In this document: positions 16,372 to 26,400 of the stretch, piece by piece
Layout: each line of letters begins with the position of its first letter
How positions within the stretch are numbered: the first letter of the stretch is position 1
NCBI RefSeq assembly: GCF_014196635.1
Contig: NZ_JACIEB010000001.1
Span: 682,001-746,000, forward strand
Length of the DNA: 64,000 bases
Origin: Sphingobium fontiphilum
Lineage (GTDB): Bacteria; Pseudomonadota; Alphaproteobacteria; Sphingomonadales; Sphingomonadaceae
Reading direction: 5' to 3'
Translations under genes and position numbers: made by a program
Notes under the pieces: model-generated
The model's input: the letters and a program-made list of their open reading frames with translations, nothing else
The model's database searches: none
What the model was told of the DNA's origin: nothing

Positions 16372-17001
16372 TCAATCGGACGGTCTGGGCAGGAACAGGC
16401 CCGCGAACAGAGTCAGAAACAACGACCAAAGCGCGGGCAGCCACAACGCATCGAACATCAGCCCGGCATGGCAATAGGCGCCCAGCAACGCCCCCGTCAT
16501 CAGCCCCAGCCATAACATCGCATGGGGCAGCCAGCCGGTGCGATTGCCGCCCGTGATGGCATTGCCGATCCCCTGCCCCAGCTTGACCAGCGCGCCTGTC
16601 ATATAGGTTACGCCGACGCTGACTTCGCCCGCTTGCAGGAACACCGCGTTCACGACCCCCATGGCCAGCACCATCGCCGGGATCGATAGGTTCGGCAGGG
16701 CCGCGCCTAGCGTGAGCAGGGCCGACACCGCCGCCAGAACGGCGGGCTTGCGCCTCTGCCCTGCCATCCGCGCCACCACCGCGCCCATCGCCGCGCCGAA
16801 CACGAACAGCGCGATGATCGCGCCCGCGCGCATGGCGACATCGGTCCCTTCCGCCACACCGACGGCAAATCGCGTCGAATTGCCGCTCATGAAGGACACG
16901 AACAGCCCGCCCAGCCGGATGAAGCCGATCACGTCGACATAACCCGCCAGCATCGACAGGCTGACCGCCAGGAACCAGTGCCGCCGATCATATCGGGTCA
17001 T
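16372..17001 (-). CDS. DUF1275 (YoaK family) membrane protein
   Basis: The 209-residue protein has six hydrophobic helices and the YoaK signatures LAGYVDVIGFIRLGGLFVSFMSGNSTRFAVG near the N-terminus and GVTYMTGALVKLGQGIGNA in the middle. It is a small integral membrane protein of unknown transport role. The ATG at 17001 overlaps the anmK stop by 4 bp (ATGA), so it is translationally coupled to anmK; a longer reading would run into anmK and is spurious. Its stop lies 1 bp from that of the convergent VWA gene. Confidence 0.9.
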   Translation of the reverse strand: MTRYDRRHWFLAVSLSMLAGYVDVIGFIRLGGLFVSFMSGNSTRFAVGVAEGTDVAMRAGAIIALFVFGAAMGAVVARMAGQRRKPAVLAAVSALLTLGAALPNLSIPAMVLAMGVVNAVFLQAGEVSVGVTYMTGALVKLGQGIGNAITGGNRTGWLPHAMLWLGLMTGALLGAYCHAGLMFDALWLPALWSLFLTLFAGLFLPRPSD

Positions 17002-18101
17002 GGCCGGAACAGCACGCCCCCGGTCATCTCGCGCGGCGCGCCGGTGGTGCCGGGAAAGCTGATCGGCAAACCCATCAGGCTGCGCACCGCCATATAGGCA
17101 AAGCCCTGCGCCTCCAGCGCATCGCCGTCCCACCCCAGTTCATCGACCGAGCGCACGTCGCACCCGCATCGCGCGCGCAGCATGGCCATCATCGTGCGGT
17201 TATGACGCCCGCCGCCCGCGACGAACAGACAGGTCGGCCGGTCCGCCAGATGGTCGATCCCGCGCGCAACGGCGGCGGCGGTGAAGGCGGTCAGCGTCGC
17301 CGCGCCATCCGCCGTTTCCAAGCCCCGCATGGCTTCGATCGTGAAGGCCTCCCGGTCGATGCTCTTGGGCGGGGGCGCAGCAAACCAGGGGTCGGCCAGC
17401 ATCGTGGCCAGCCTGTCCTCATCCACCCGCCCGCGCGCCGCCATCGCCCCGCCCTCGTCAAAGGAAGCGCCGGCATGGGTGTGCATCCAGTTGTCGATCA
17501 GGCCGCTCGCCATGCCCGTGTCGAAGGCGACCAAAGCGCCGTCAGCGCCAATGGCGGTGATATTGGCGACCCCGCCCAGATTGAGCACGGCCATGGGTTT
17601 GGGCAGGTCATGCGCCAACGCCCGGTGATAGACCGGCATCAATGGCGCGCCCTGCCCGCCCGCCGCGACATCGGCCGACCGCAGGTCGCCAACGACGGGA
17701 ATGCCGAAAGCCCCGGCCAGCGCTTGCGCATCGCCAATCTGCCATGTCCAGCCGCGATCAGGCCGGTGGGCGACTGTGTGACCATGAAAGCCGATGACGC
17801 CCACATCTTCCGCCACATGGCCGCTACGCCCCAGCAGGTCCGCCACGGCCTCCACATGCAATTCTGTCAGTTCATTTTCGACCGACGCGATCAGCGGCTC
17901 GAAACCCGGCGCGTCCATGGCCATCGCCCGCGCACAGCTTTCCGCCAGCCGCATGCGGAAGCCATCGGCATAAGCCATGGCGTGAAAAGCGACCGGGCGG
18001 ACCGCCCCCTGCCCGTCGGTTTCGATCAGCGCCGCGTCGATCCCGTCGCGCGACGTGCCGGACATGAGGCCGATGGCAAGCATGGATGAATTGAACGTCA
18101 T
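16998..18101 (-). CDS. anmK: Anhydro-N-acetylmuramic acid kinase
   Basis: AnmK phosphorylates and opens 1,6-anhydro-MurNAc to MurNAc-6-phosphate during cell-wall recycling. The 367 residues include the signature IGLMSGTSRDGIDAALIETDG at the N-terminus, IGFHGHTVAHRPD, LNLGGVANITAIG, AFDTGMASGLIDNWM and LFVAGGGRHNRTMM. Length is normal. I chose the ATG at 18101; an ATG 18 bp further in is also possible. A REP-type palindrome pair starts just upstream. It is co-transcribed with the DUF1275 gene and divergent from tyrS. Confidence 0.96.
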   Translation of the reverse strand: MTFNSSMLAIGLMSGTSRDGIDAALIETDGQGAVRPVAFHAMAYADGFRMRLAESCARAMAMDAPGFEPLIASVENELTELHVEAVADLLGRSGHVAEDVGVIGFHGHTVAHRPDRGWTWQIGDAQALAGAFGIPVVGDLRSADVAAGGQGAPLMPVYHRALAHDLPKPMAVLNLGGVANITAIGADGALVAFDTGMASGLIDNWMHTHAGASFDEGGAMAARGRVDEDRLATMLADPWFAAPPPKSIDREAFTIEAMRGLETADGAATLTAFTAAAVARGIDHLADRPTCLFVAGGGRHNRTMMAMLRARCGCDVRSVDELGWDGDALEAQGFAYMAVRSLMGLPISFPGTTGAPREMTGGVLFRP

Positions 18102-18112
18102 ATATCCCCGTG

Positions 18113-18206
18113 ATGCTGAACTTGTTTCAGCATGTATTTGGCCTCTGGCTCTGCGCTTCGTGACCCGAGTGTAACGGCATGATGGACCCTGAAACAAGTT
18201 CAGGGT
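18113..18206. repeat. Pair of inverted REP-type palindromes
   Basis: ATGCTGAA-CTTGT-TTCAGCAT (18113-18133) and ACCCTGAA-ACAAG-TTCAGGGT (18186-18206) are hairpins with 8-bp stems. Their loops are complementary, so the second is the first element in the opposite orientation. They fill the divergent space between anmK and tyrS. Elements of this sequence are common in sphingomonads and related bacteria. Confidence 0.85.
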
Positions 18207-18241
18207 GACGATGAAGACGACCGATGCTACAGGCGCGCGCC

Positions 18242-19459
18242 ATGAGCAACTATCGTTCCGATCTTCTGCGTCTTCTCGACACGCGCGGCTACATCCACCA
18301 GGTCACCGATGGCGATGCGCTGGACGCGCTCGCGCTCAGCCAGGTCGTGCCGGGCTATATCGGTTTCGATCCGACCGCGCCCTCGCTCCATGTCGGCAGC
18401 CTGGTGCAGATCATGATGCTGCGCCGTATGCAGCAGGCGGGGCACAAGCCCATCGTGCTGATGGGCGGCGGCACCGGCAAGATCGGCGACCCTTCGCTGC
18501 GGGACGAGGCCCGCTCGCTGCTGACGGTCGACAAGATCAACGAGAATGTGAACAGCATCAAACGCGTGTTCGAACGCTTCCTGACCTTCGGCGACGGCCC
18601 GACCGACGCTGTCATGGTCGACAATGCCGACTGGCTCGATGCCCTCGAATATATCCCCTTCCTCCGCGACATCGGCCAGCATTTCTCGGTCAACCGAATG
18701 CTGAGCTTCGATTCGGTGAAGCTGCGCCTCGACCGCGAACAGTCGCTCAGCTTCCTCGAATTCAATTATATGATCCTCCAGGCCTATGATTTTCTGGAAC
18801 TCTCGCGCCGTTCGGCCTGCCGCCTGCAAATGGGCGGATCGGACCAGTGGGGCAATATCGTCAACGGCATCGAATTGTCGCGCCGGGTGGACGGCACGCA
18901 GGTTTTCGGCCTGACCTCCCCGCTCATCACCACGGCGGACGGCGGCAAGATGGGCAAGACGGCGAAGGGCGCGGTTTGGCTGAACGCCGACGCCCTGCCG
19001 CCCTATGATTATTGGCAATTCTGGCGCAACACGCAGGATGCCGATGTCGGCCGCTTCATGCGGCTCTTCACCGACCTGCCGCTGGATGAGATCGCCCGGC
19101 TCGAGGCGCTGGAAGGCGCGGAGATCAACGAGGCGAAGAAAATCCTGGCCGACGCCGCCACGACCATGGCTCATGGCGCCGACGCCGCCGCCAACGCGGC
19201 CGAAACCGCGCGCCGCACTTTCGAGGAAGGCGCCTCGGACGCCAACCTGCCGACCGTCAGCCTTGGCGCGGAGGGCCTCACCATTGTCCAGGCGACAACC
19301 GCGCTCGGCTTTGCCACCTCCAACAAGGAAGTCCGCCGCAAGCTGGACGAGGGCGCGATCCGGGTGAATGGCGATGTCGTGAAAGATCCGCACTTCGCGC
19401 TGAAGGCGGGCGACAAGGTCAGCTTCGGCGCGAAGAAGCATGGCCTGATCGGCGCTTGA
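18242..19459 (+). CDS. tyrS: Tyrosine-tRNA ligase
   Basis: TyrS charges tRNA-Tyr. The 405-residue protein has the class I signature as PSLHVGSL (HIGH-like), the tyrosine-binding region [17 protein letters not shown] ([30 protein letters not shown]) and the KMSKS loop as KMGKT. A C-terminal S4 RNA-binding domain ([37 protein letters not shown]) completes it. The KMGKT variant is normal for this branch. The ATG at 18242 gives the usual [16 protein letters not shown] start; an ATG at 18224 adds six unlikely residues. Confidence 0.97.
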   Translation: MSNYRSDLLRLLDTRGYIHQVTDGDALDALALSQVVPGYIGFDPTAPSLHVGSLVQIMMLRRMQQAGHKPIVLMGGGTGKIGDPSLRDEARSLLTVDKINENVNSIKRVFERFLTFGDGPTDAVMVDNADWLDALEYIPFLRDIGQHFSVNRMLSFDSVKLRLDREQSLSFLEFNYMILQAYDFLELSRRSACRLQMGGSDQWGNIVNGIELSRRVDGTQVFGLTSPLITTADGGKMGKTAKGAVWLNADALPPYDYWQFWRNTQDADVGRFMRLFTDLPLDEIARLEALEGAEINEAKKILADAATTMAHGADAAANAAETARRTFEEGASDANLPTVSLGAEGLTIVQATTALGFATSNKEVRRKLDEGAIRVNGDVVKDPHFALKAGDKVSFGAKKHGLIGA

Positions 19460-19535
19460 GCCATATTCGTCGTTAAGGCGCGGTTTACGTTTCCCGGTAG
19501 CATTGCGGCCATGGATCGCGGCCTAGCCTTGCCCC

Positions 19536-19892
19536 ATGTCCTCGCAAATGTTCGCCAATCTCTCGCATGTCATGCGATCCCGCGATCCCGCCCATGACGA
19601 ACGGCGCGCGGTGCGCGATCTGGTCGACCTGGTCAGCCATGTGACGGCGCGCGGGCGCACACACGGCATCCGCATCATCAACGTGTCGCCGCTGGGCTTG
19701 ATGTGCCGATCCGAGGCGGAACTGCTGGTCGGTGAAAAACTGACCGTGTGGTTGCCGCTGGTCCACGATGTTCAGGCGCACGTGCGCTGGGCCGAAAATG
19801 GCCGCTTTGGCCTGGAATATCGCACGCCCATTGCGATCAGCCGCTATGCGTCGATGCTGGAACTGATGCCTGCGCGTCGGCTGGCCTGGTAA
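19536..19892 (+). CDS. PilZ domain protein
   Basis: A 118-residue protein with one PilZ-like domain: RRAVRDLVDLVSHVTARGRTHGIRIINVSPLGLMCRSEAELLVGEKLTVWLPL, ending in HVRWAENGRFGLEYRTPI. PilZ domains bind cyclic di-GMP through an RxxxR and a (D/N)xSxxG motif. Here NVSPLG fits the second and R19/R20 upstream could fit the first, so ligand binding is plausible but not certain. The 3' end overlaps the opposite-strand mechanosensitive channel gene by 56 bp, an unusually long convergent overlap. Confidence 0.85.
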   Translation: MSSQMFANLSHVMRSRDPAHDERRAVRDLVDLVSHVTARGRTHGIRIINVSPLGLMCRSEAELLVGEKLTVWLPLVHDVQAHVRWAENGRFGLEYRTPIAISRYASMLELMPARRLAW

Positions 19893-20946
19893 ACGCCACC
19901 GCGCCCTCCACGCGCTGGCGTGACCGGGCCAGCGCCTCGGGCATTTCCGTCCGCAGGAAATCGAGCATCGCTTCGCGCACTTCGCAGCGCAGGTCGAACG
20001 CCTCACCCGCATTGCGTGCGCTCAGCAGGCCGCGCAATTCCATGGCGTCGGCGCGGTGGTCGGTGACCTGCACGATGGCGACGCGCCTGTCCCAGCGGCG
20101 GTTGGCGCTGGCGACGTCCACGAATTTTGCGCGGATGCGCGCCACATCTGCGGTGGGATCGACATAAAGGAAGATCGTGCCCAGCAGGTCTGACGTTTTC
20201 GTCGTCCAGTTCTGGAAGGGCTTTTCGAGGAAATAGGAAACCGGCACCACCATCCGCCGGTCATCCCATATCCGCACCACGACATAGGTCAAGGTGATGT
20301 CCTCGATCCGCCCCCATTCCCCCTCGACGATGACGACATCGTCCAGCCGGATCGGTTCGGAAAAGGCCATCTGGACCCCGGCGATCAGGTTCTTGAGCGC
20401 CGGTTGCGCCGCCGCGCCGACCGCCAGGCCGACAATGCCGGCCGACGCCATCAGCGTGACGCCCACCGCCCGAACGCCCGGTATGGTCATCAGCATCAGC
20501 GCAATGACGATGAAGCCGACGACGAACTGGGCAATCCGATAAAGGATGCGCACGCGCGTGTGTTGCCGCCGGGCGCGCAGATTATCCTCCACGCTCATGT
20601 CGCTGTTGCGCTCGACCAATGTCCGCATCGCCCCCAGCAGCGCCAGCACCGCCCAGCCCATCAACAGCACGAACGCCATGGCCGATCCGATGGACCAGAT
20701 GTCCTCCACCCGACCGCCGAGCCGCAGCCCGCGCATCCCGGCGCTGAGCGCCAGCAGAACCACCAGCCATCGCGTCGGATGATAAATGGCGGGCAAAATT
20801 ACGGGCGCCCAGCCCATTTTGCGGACGATCCTGATGCCGATGGCATAGGCAAGCCAATGGAGAAGGAATGCGAAGCCTACCGCCGCCGCGATGGCGATGG
20901 CCGCGACGGGCGAAACGGTCGAAAGACTAAGATCAGGGGAAGCCAT
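19837..20946 (-). CDS. MscS-family mechanosensitive ion channel
   Basis: The 369-residue protein has four N-terminal membrane helices, then the pore helix and beta domain of MscS: GVTLMASAGIVGLAVGAAAQPALKNLIAGVQMAFSEPIRLDDVVIVEGEWGRIEDITLTYVVVRIWDDRRMVVPVSYF. MscS proteins open under membrane tension and release solutes on osmotic downshock. The ATG at 20946 gives MASPDLSLSTVS. The C-terminal 57 bp overlap the PilZ gene on the other strand. The gap to recG upstream is about 64 bp and both run on the minus strand. Confidence 0.92.
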   Translation of the reverse strand: MASPDLSLSTVSPVAAIAIAAAVGFAFLLHWLAYAIGIRIVRKMGWAPVILPAIYHPTRWLVVLLALSAGMRGLRLGGRVEDIWSIGSAMAFVLLMGWAVLALLGAMRTLVERNSDMSVEDNLRARRQHTRVRILYRIAQFVVGFIVIALMLMTIPGVRAVGVTLMASAGIVGLAVGAAAQPALKNLIAGVQMAFSEPIRLDDVVIVEGEWGRIEDITLTYVVVRIWDDRRMVVPVSYFLEKPFQNWTTKTSDLLGTIFLYVDPTADVARIRAKFVDVASANRRWDRRVAIVQVTDHRADAMELRGLLSARNAGEAFDLRCEVREAMLDFLRTEMPEALARSRQRVEGAVAFTRPADAQASVPASTHSG

Positions 20947-21009
20947 GAAAGGCGAACGACGCAACGCCTTTAAGGTTTCGCATTTGCAGCAATTTTCAAA
21001 GCGCCAGCC

Positions 21010-23073
21010 CTATCCTCCGCGCAAAAGCGTGACCGCCGCATCCTTTTCGAACAGATAAAGGCATGTCCGCGCCGCCTGCCCGCGCGGACTGGCCAGACCG
21101 CCGTCACGGTCGATCAGCAGCCGGGCGTCGTCGCGCGCCGCGTCGATCAGGGCGGAGACATGCTCGGGCGTCGCCAGTCTCAGCTCGGCCTCGCCCGACT
21201 GGCGCGTGCCCAGTATCTCGCCCGCGCCGCGCAGCCGCAGATCTTCCTCTGCGATGCGGAACCCATCATTGCTCTCGCGCATCAGCGCCAGCCGCGCCCG
21301 CGCCGTCTCCCCCAAAGCATTGCCGCGCAGCAGCAGGCAGACGGACGGCTTGTCGCCGCGCCCCACCCGCCCGCGCAACTGGTGGAGCTGCGCCAGCCCG
21401 AAACGGTCCGCCCCCTCAATGATGATGAGCGAAGCATTAGGCACGTCGACGCCCACCTCGATCACTGTGGTCGCGACCAAAATCTGCGTCCGGTTGGCGG
21501 CAAAGGCCGCCATCGCCGCGTCCTTGTCCGGCCCCTTCATCCGGCCATGGACCAGGCCCACACGATCCCCGAACCGCATTTTCAGCGCCTCCGCCCGCGC
21601 TTCGGCCGCCGCCTGATCGCTGGTTTCGCTTTCCTCGACCAGCGGGCAGACCCAATAGGCTTGGCCCCCGGCCGACACATGGCGGGCAAGCGCGTCAACC
21701 ACTTCGTCCAGCCGGGTGGACGCCATCACCAGCGTCTGGATCGGCTGGCGGCCTGGCGGCATCTCGTCCAGCCGCGACACATCCATTTCGCCATAATAGG
21801 TCAGGGTCAGCGTGCGCGGGATCGGCGTCGCCGTCATCACCAGCAGATGCGGGGCGCGTTCCGCCTTGTCCGCCAGCATCATCCTCTGCGCCACGCCGAA
21901 ACGATGCTGCTCGTCAATCACCGCCAGCCCCAGCTTGCGGTAACGCACCGCCTCCTGAAAAATGGCGTGAGTGCCGACCAATATGTCGATGCCGCCATCG
22001 GCCAGCCCCATCAGCGTCGCCTCGCGCGCCTTGCCCTTGTCGCGCCCGGTCAGGATGGCGATCTCGACGGGCAGGCCCGACGCCATTTTGCGCAGCGTTT
22101 CATAATGCTGACGCGCCAATATCTCGGTCGGCGCCAGCATCGCCCCCTGCGCGCCCGCCTCCACCGCATTGAGCAGCGCCATCAGCGCGACCAGCGTCTT
22201 GCCCGACCCGACATCGCCCTGAAGCAGACGCAGCATCGGCGTCGCCTGCGCCATGTCGCCCTCAATCTCGCCCATCGCCCGCCGTTGCGCGCCGGTGGGG
22301 GCAAAGGGCAGTTTCAGCATCGCCCGCAGCCGCCCGTCGCCCGCAATCGGCACGCCGCGCCGCCGTCGCCCCGCCTGCCGCACCAGCATCAGCGCCAGTT
22401 GCCCAGCGAAAATCTCGTCATAGGCCAGCCGCTCGCGCGCCATGGCATCGGCCGGGTCGGCATGCGCGCGGGCCAGCGCCTCCCGCCATGCCGGCCAATC
22501 CTTGCGCGCCATCAGGCTGGGCTCGATCCATTCGGGCAAGTCGGGCGCGCGGGCCAGCGCCTGCGCCGCCAGATCGCGCATGCGATTGTTGGTCAGTCCG
22601 TCCGACAGCCCATAAATGCTTTCGCGCGCCGGAATCGTCGCCGCCTCCTCTGGCGGCACGACATGGTCGGGGTGCACCATCTGAAGCGCGTCGCCATAGC
22701 TTTCCAGCTTGCCCGACACGAACCGCGGCTCGCCCAGCGGCAGCAATTTGCGCGGCCAGCCGCTGTTGCGCCCGAAATAGACCAGCGACACGGCATTGCC
22801 ACGGCCATCCACCGCATGAACGCGGAACGGCGCCCGCGCGCTGCCGCTGGCGCGGTAATCGGTCGCGGTCAGGGTGATGCCGATGATCCGCCCCGCGTCG
22901 GCCATGTCCAGACTATCGGTCAGTTTCCGCTCGACCATGCCGGTCGGCAGATGGAAGGCGACATCGACCGCGCGCCGCAAGCCCAGCCGCTCCAGCGGCC
23001 GGGCGAGCGCGCTGCCCACGCCCTTGAGCGCGTCGATTTCGGCAAAGATCGGATTGAGTATATCGGGTCGCAT
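21010..23073 (-). CDS. recG: ATP-dependent DNA helicase RecG
   Basis: RecG remodels stalled replication forks and branched recombination intermediates. The 687-residue protein has the N-terminal wedge/OB domain (ALKGVGSALARPLERLGLRRAVDVAFHLPTG) and superfamily 2 motifs Walker A (LLQGDVGSGKT), DEQH box (VIDEQHRFGVAQR), TATPIPRTL and QLRGRVGRGDK. Length is usual. The ATG at 23073 (MRPDILNPIF) is the natural start. It is divergent from sdhE with 85 bp between. Confidence 0.97.
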   Translation of the reverse strand: MRPDILNPIFAEIDALKGVGSALARPLERLGLRRAVDVAFHLPTGMVERKLTDSLDMADAGRIIGITLTATDYRASGSARAPFRVHAVDGRGNAVSLVYFGRNSGWPRKLLPLGEPRFVSGKLESYGDALQMVHPDHVVPPEEAATIPARESIYGLSDGLTNNRMRDLAAQALARAPDLPEWIEPSLMARKDWPAWREALARAHADPADAMARERLAYDEIFAGQLALMLVRQAGRRRRGVPIAGDGRLRAMLKLPFAPTGAQRRAMGEIEGDMAQATPMLRLLQGDVGSGKTLVALMALLNAVEAGAQGAMLAPTEILARQHYETLRKMASGLPVEIAILTGRDKGKAREATLMGLADGGIDILVGTHAIFQEAVRYRKLGLAVIDEQHRFGVAQRMMLADKAERAPHLLVMTATPIPRTLTLTYYGEMDVSRLDEMPPGRQPIQTLVMASTRLDEVVDALARHVSAGGQAYWVCPLVEESETSDQAAAEARAEALKMRFGDRVGLVHGRMKGPDKDAAMAAFAANRTQILVATTVIEVGVDVPNASLIIIEGADRFGLAQLHQLRGRVGRGDKPSVCLLLRGNALGETARARLALMRESNDGFRIAEEDLRLRGAGEILGTRQSGEAELRLATPEHVSALIDAARDDARLLIDRDGGLASPRGQAARTCLYLFEKDAAVTLLRGG

Positions 23074-23158
23074 GGCTATCGAGCCTTTCTCTACTCCAGC
23101 CGGGACGGCCATACAAACGCCTGATCGGTCATAGCCCTGCCCGCAAAAGGAACATATT

Positions 23159-23425
23159 GTGAACGATGATCCCGGGATGCGCCGCCTCCACTTCCGCGCC
23201 TGGCACCGCGGCACGCGTGAGGCGGACTATACGGTCGGCGGCTTTTTCGAACGCTATCATGCAAGCTGGAATGACGAGGAAATCGCCTGGTTCGAACGCT
23301 TCATGGACGAACAGGATGCCGACATCATCGGCTGGGCGCTGGGCACCATCCCCGTGCCGGACGAATGGAAGGGGCCGATGATGGACCGTTTCCTGAAACT
23401 CGATTTCGTGAAGATCGAAAATTGA
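23159..23425 (+). CDS. sdhE: Succinate dehydrogenase assembly factor 2 (SdhE, DUF339)
   Basis: SdhE helps attach FAD covalently to the flavoprotein subunit of succinate dehydrogenase. The 88-residue protein carries the RGxxE motif (RGTREADYTVGGFFE) that contacts the flavin site and the typical acidic helix region WFERFMDEQDADIIGWALG. It starts with GTG at 23159, preceded by AAAAGGA at the right distance. mfd follows 40 bp downstream. The recG / sdhE / mfd arrangement is common in sphingomonads. Confidence 0.95.
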   Translation: MNDDPGMRRLHFRAWHRGTREADYTVGGFFERYHASWNDEEIAWFERFMDEQDADIIGWALGTIPVPDEWKGPMMDRFLKLDFVKIEN

Positions 23426-23464
23426 TTCGGCCATGTGCGGGCACGGACTGACGAGCGACAAGAC

Positions 23465-26400
23465 ATGACCGATTTTCAGAAGATCCAGCGCGCCGATGCG
23501 CCGCTCACCCTGTCGGGCGTGCCCGCCGGGTTCCAGCCATGGCTGCTGGCCGACATCGCCCGCGCCGCTTTTGGTTCGGGCAAGCGTCGGGTGCTGTTCG
23601 TCGCCCCCGACGATGCGCTGATGCGCGCGGTGGCCGACACCGCCCATTATTTCGCGCCGGAAATCGCCATGATCGAAATCCCGGCATGGGACTGCCTGCC
23701 CTATGATCGGGCCAGTCCGTCGCTCAATGCCGCATCGGCGCGCCTTGCCGGGCTGCACGCGCTGCAAGCCGCGCCATCGGGGCCGCAACTGGTCGTCACC
23801 ACGATCAACGCGCTCAGCCAGCGGACGCTGACGCCCTTTCGCGTGCGGCAACTGGTGGCGAAGCTGGCGCCCAAGGAGCGGATCGCCATTTCGCGGCTGG
23901 CCGAGATGCTCCAGGCCAATGGCTATGTCCGCACCGATACGGTGCATGATCGCGGCGAATTCGCCATTCGCGGCGGCATTGTCGACCTGTTCCCCGGCGG
24001 CGAGGAGCAACCGCTGCGCCTCGACTTTTTCGGCGACGAGATCGAGACGGTGCGCAGTTTCGACCCGGCCGATCAGCGCACCACCGGCAGCGTCGATGGC
24101 TTCACCCTGCTGCCCGCGTCCGAAGCCCTGCTGGACGAGGACACGATCAAGCGTTTCCGGGGCCGCTATCGGGAGATTTTCGGCGCCACCGCGACCGGCG
24201 ACCCGCTTTATCAGGCGGTGAGCGAAGGGCGGCGGCTGGCGGGCATGGAACATTGGCTGCCGCTGTTCGAGGAGCGGCTGGCGCCGCTGACCGATCATCT
24301 GGACGCGGGCACGGTCATCGTCTGCGACCATGGCGTCGCGGGCGCGGCGGAAGCACGTTTCGACGCGATCACCGATTATCACGCCAATCGCGTTCAGGCG
24401 AAGTCCGGCGATCCGGGCGCCTATCGCCCGCTCGAGCCCTCCGCCCTCTATCTGGGGATGGAGGACTGGCGGACGCTGACGACCGACTGGCCGATCCACG
24501 CGACAACGCCCTTCCATGAGCCCGAAAGCGCCGCCGTGATCGACTTCGGCGTCGATGGCCCCCGCGATTTCGCGCCGGAACGGGCGCAGAACGCCAATGT
24601 CTATGAAGCGGTCGGCAAGCATGTCGGCGCGCTGCAACGGCAGAAAAAGCGCGTGGTGATCGCCAGCTATTCCGCGGGCGCGCGCGAACGGCTGTCCGGA
24701 CTGCTGCTCGACCATGGCGTGAAACGGCTTGCGGCGGCGGACGATTGGCAAGAGGCGCTGGGCATCGCGGCGGGGGGCAGCGTGACGTTGATCGTCCTGC
24801 CCCTCGACCATGGGTTCACCGCGCCCGATGTCGCGGTGCTGACCGAACAGGACATGCTCGGCGACCGGCTGGTCCGCCGCGCCCGGCGCAAGAAAAGCGC
24901 CGACGCCTTCCTTCAGGAACTCGCCACCCTCACCCCCGGCGATCTGGTCGTGCACCGCGACCATGGCATCGGCCGCTATGAGGGGCTGACGCAGATTCCC
25001 GTGGCGAAGGCCGCGCATGATTGTGTGGCCCTCGAATATGCGGGCGGCGACAAACTCTACGTCCCGGTCGAAAATCTGGAGGTTCTCTCCCGCTACGGCT
25101 CCGACAGCGACGGCGTGGCGCTGGACAGGCTGGGCGGCGAAGCATGGCAGCGGCGCAAGGCGCGGATGAAGGAGCGCATCCGCGAAATCGCGGGCGAACT
25201 GCTGAAAACCGCCGCGCAGCGCGCCCTGCGCGCCGCCAGCGTGGCCGAACCGGACGCGGCGGGCTATCCCGCCTTCGTGGACCGTTTCCCCTATCAGGAA
25301 ACAGAGGATCAGGACCGCGCCATTGGCGACGTGATCGACGATCTGGGCGCGGGCAAGCCGATGGATCGCCTGGTCTGCGGCGATGTCGGCTTCGGCAAGA
25401 CGGAGGTTGCCCTGCGCGCCGCCTTCGTCGCGGCGATGGCGGGGATGCAGGTAGTGGTCATCTGCCCCACAACGCTGCTCGCGCGCCAGCATCATATGAA
25501 TTTCGTCGAGCGGTTCCGGGGCTTCCCCATCAATATCGGCCGCCTGTCCCGCCTTGTCCCCGACAAGGAGGCGAAGGCGGTGAAGGCGGGTCTGGCCGAC
25601 GGGACCATCGACATTGTCGTTGGCACCCATGCGCTGTTGACCAAGGGGATCGGTTTCAAGCGCCTCGGCCTGGTGATCGTTGATGAAGAACAGCGTTTCG
25701 GCGTCACCCACAAGGAACGGTTGAAGGGCCTCAAGACCGACGTCCATGTGCTGACGCTGACCGCCACGCCCATACCCCGCACGCTGCAAATGGCGATGTC
25801 GGGCCTGCGCGAATTGTCGGTTATCCAGACGCCCCCGGTCGACCGCCTCGCTGTGCGGACCTATATCATGCCCTGGGACGGTGTGGTGATCCGCGAGGCG
25901 TTGCTGCGCGAACATTATCGCGGCGGGCAGAGCTTCTTCGTCGTGCCGCGCATTTCGGACCTGACGGAGATCGAGGAGTATCTGCGCACCGAAGTGCCCG
26001 AAGTGCGCCCGGTGGTCGCCCATGGCCAGATGTCCGCGACGGAGGTGGAGGAACGCATGTCCGCCTTCTACGACAAGCGTTACGATGTGCTGCTGTCCAC
26101 CACGATCGTGGAATCCGGCCTCGACATACCCAGCGCCAACACGCTCATCATCCACCGCGCCGACCGTTTCGGCCTCGCCCAGCTTTACCAGCTTCGCGGG
26201 CGCGTCGGCCGATCAAAAACCCGCGCCTATGCCTATTTCACCACCTCACCCAACCGGGTCATCACCGAAACCGCCGAAAAGCGGCTGAAGGTGCTGTCCG
26301 ACCTCGATACGCTGGGCGCGGGCTTCCAGCTTGCCAGCCACGATCTCGACATTCGCGGCGCGGGCAACCTCGTGGGCGACGAACAATCTGGGCATATCAA

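Noticed and set aside
16372..17133. Longer version of the DUF1275 gene
   Set aside because: The extra 44 codons are antisense-like anmK sequence; the ATG overlapping the anmK stop is the natural start.
21160..23124. 654-codon frame antisense to recG
   Set aside because: Arg/His/Gln-rich shadow; recG motifs are complete on the minus strand.
23129..26155. 1008-codon frame antisense to mfd
   Set aside because: GC-driven shadow frame; mfd is complete on the other strand.
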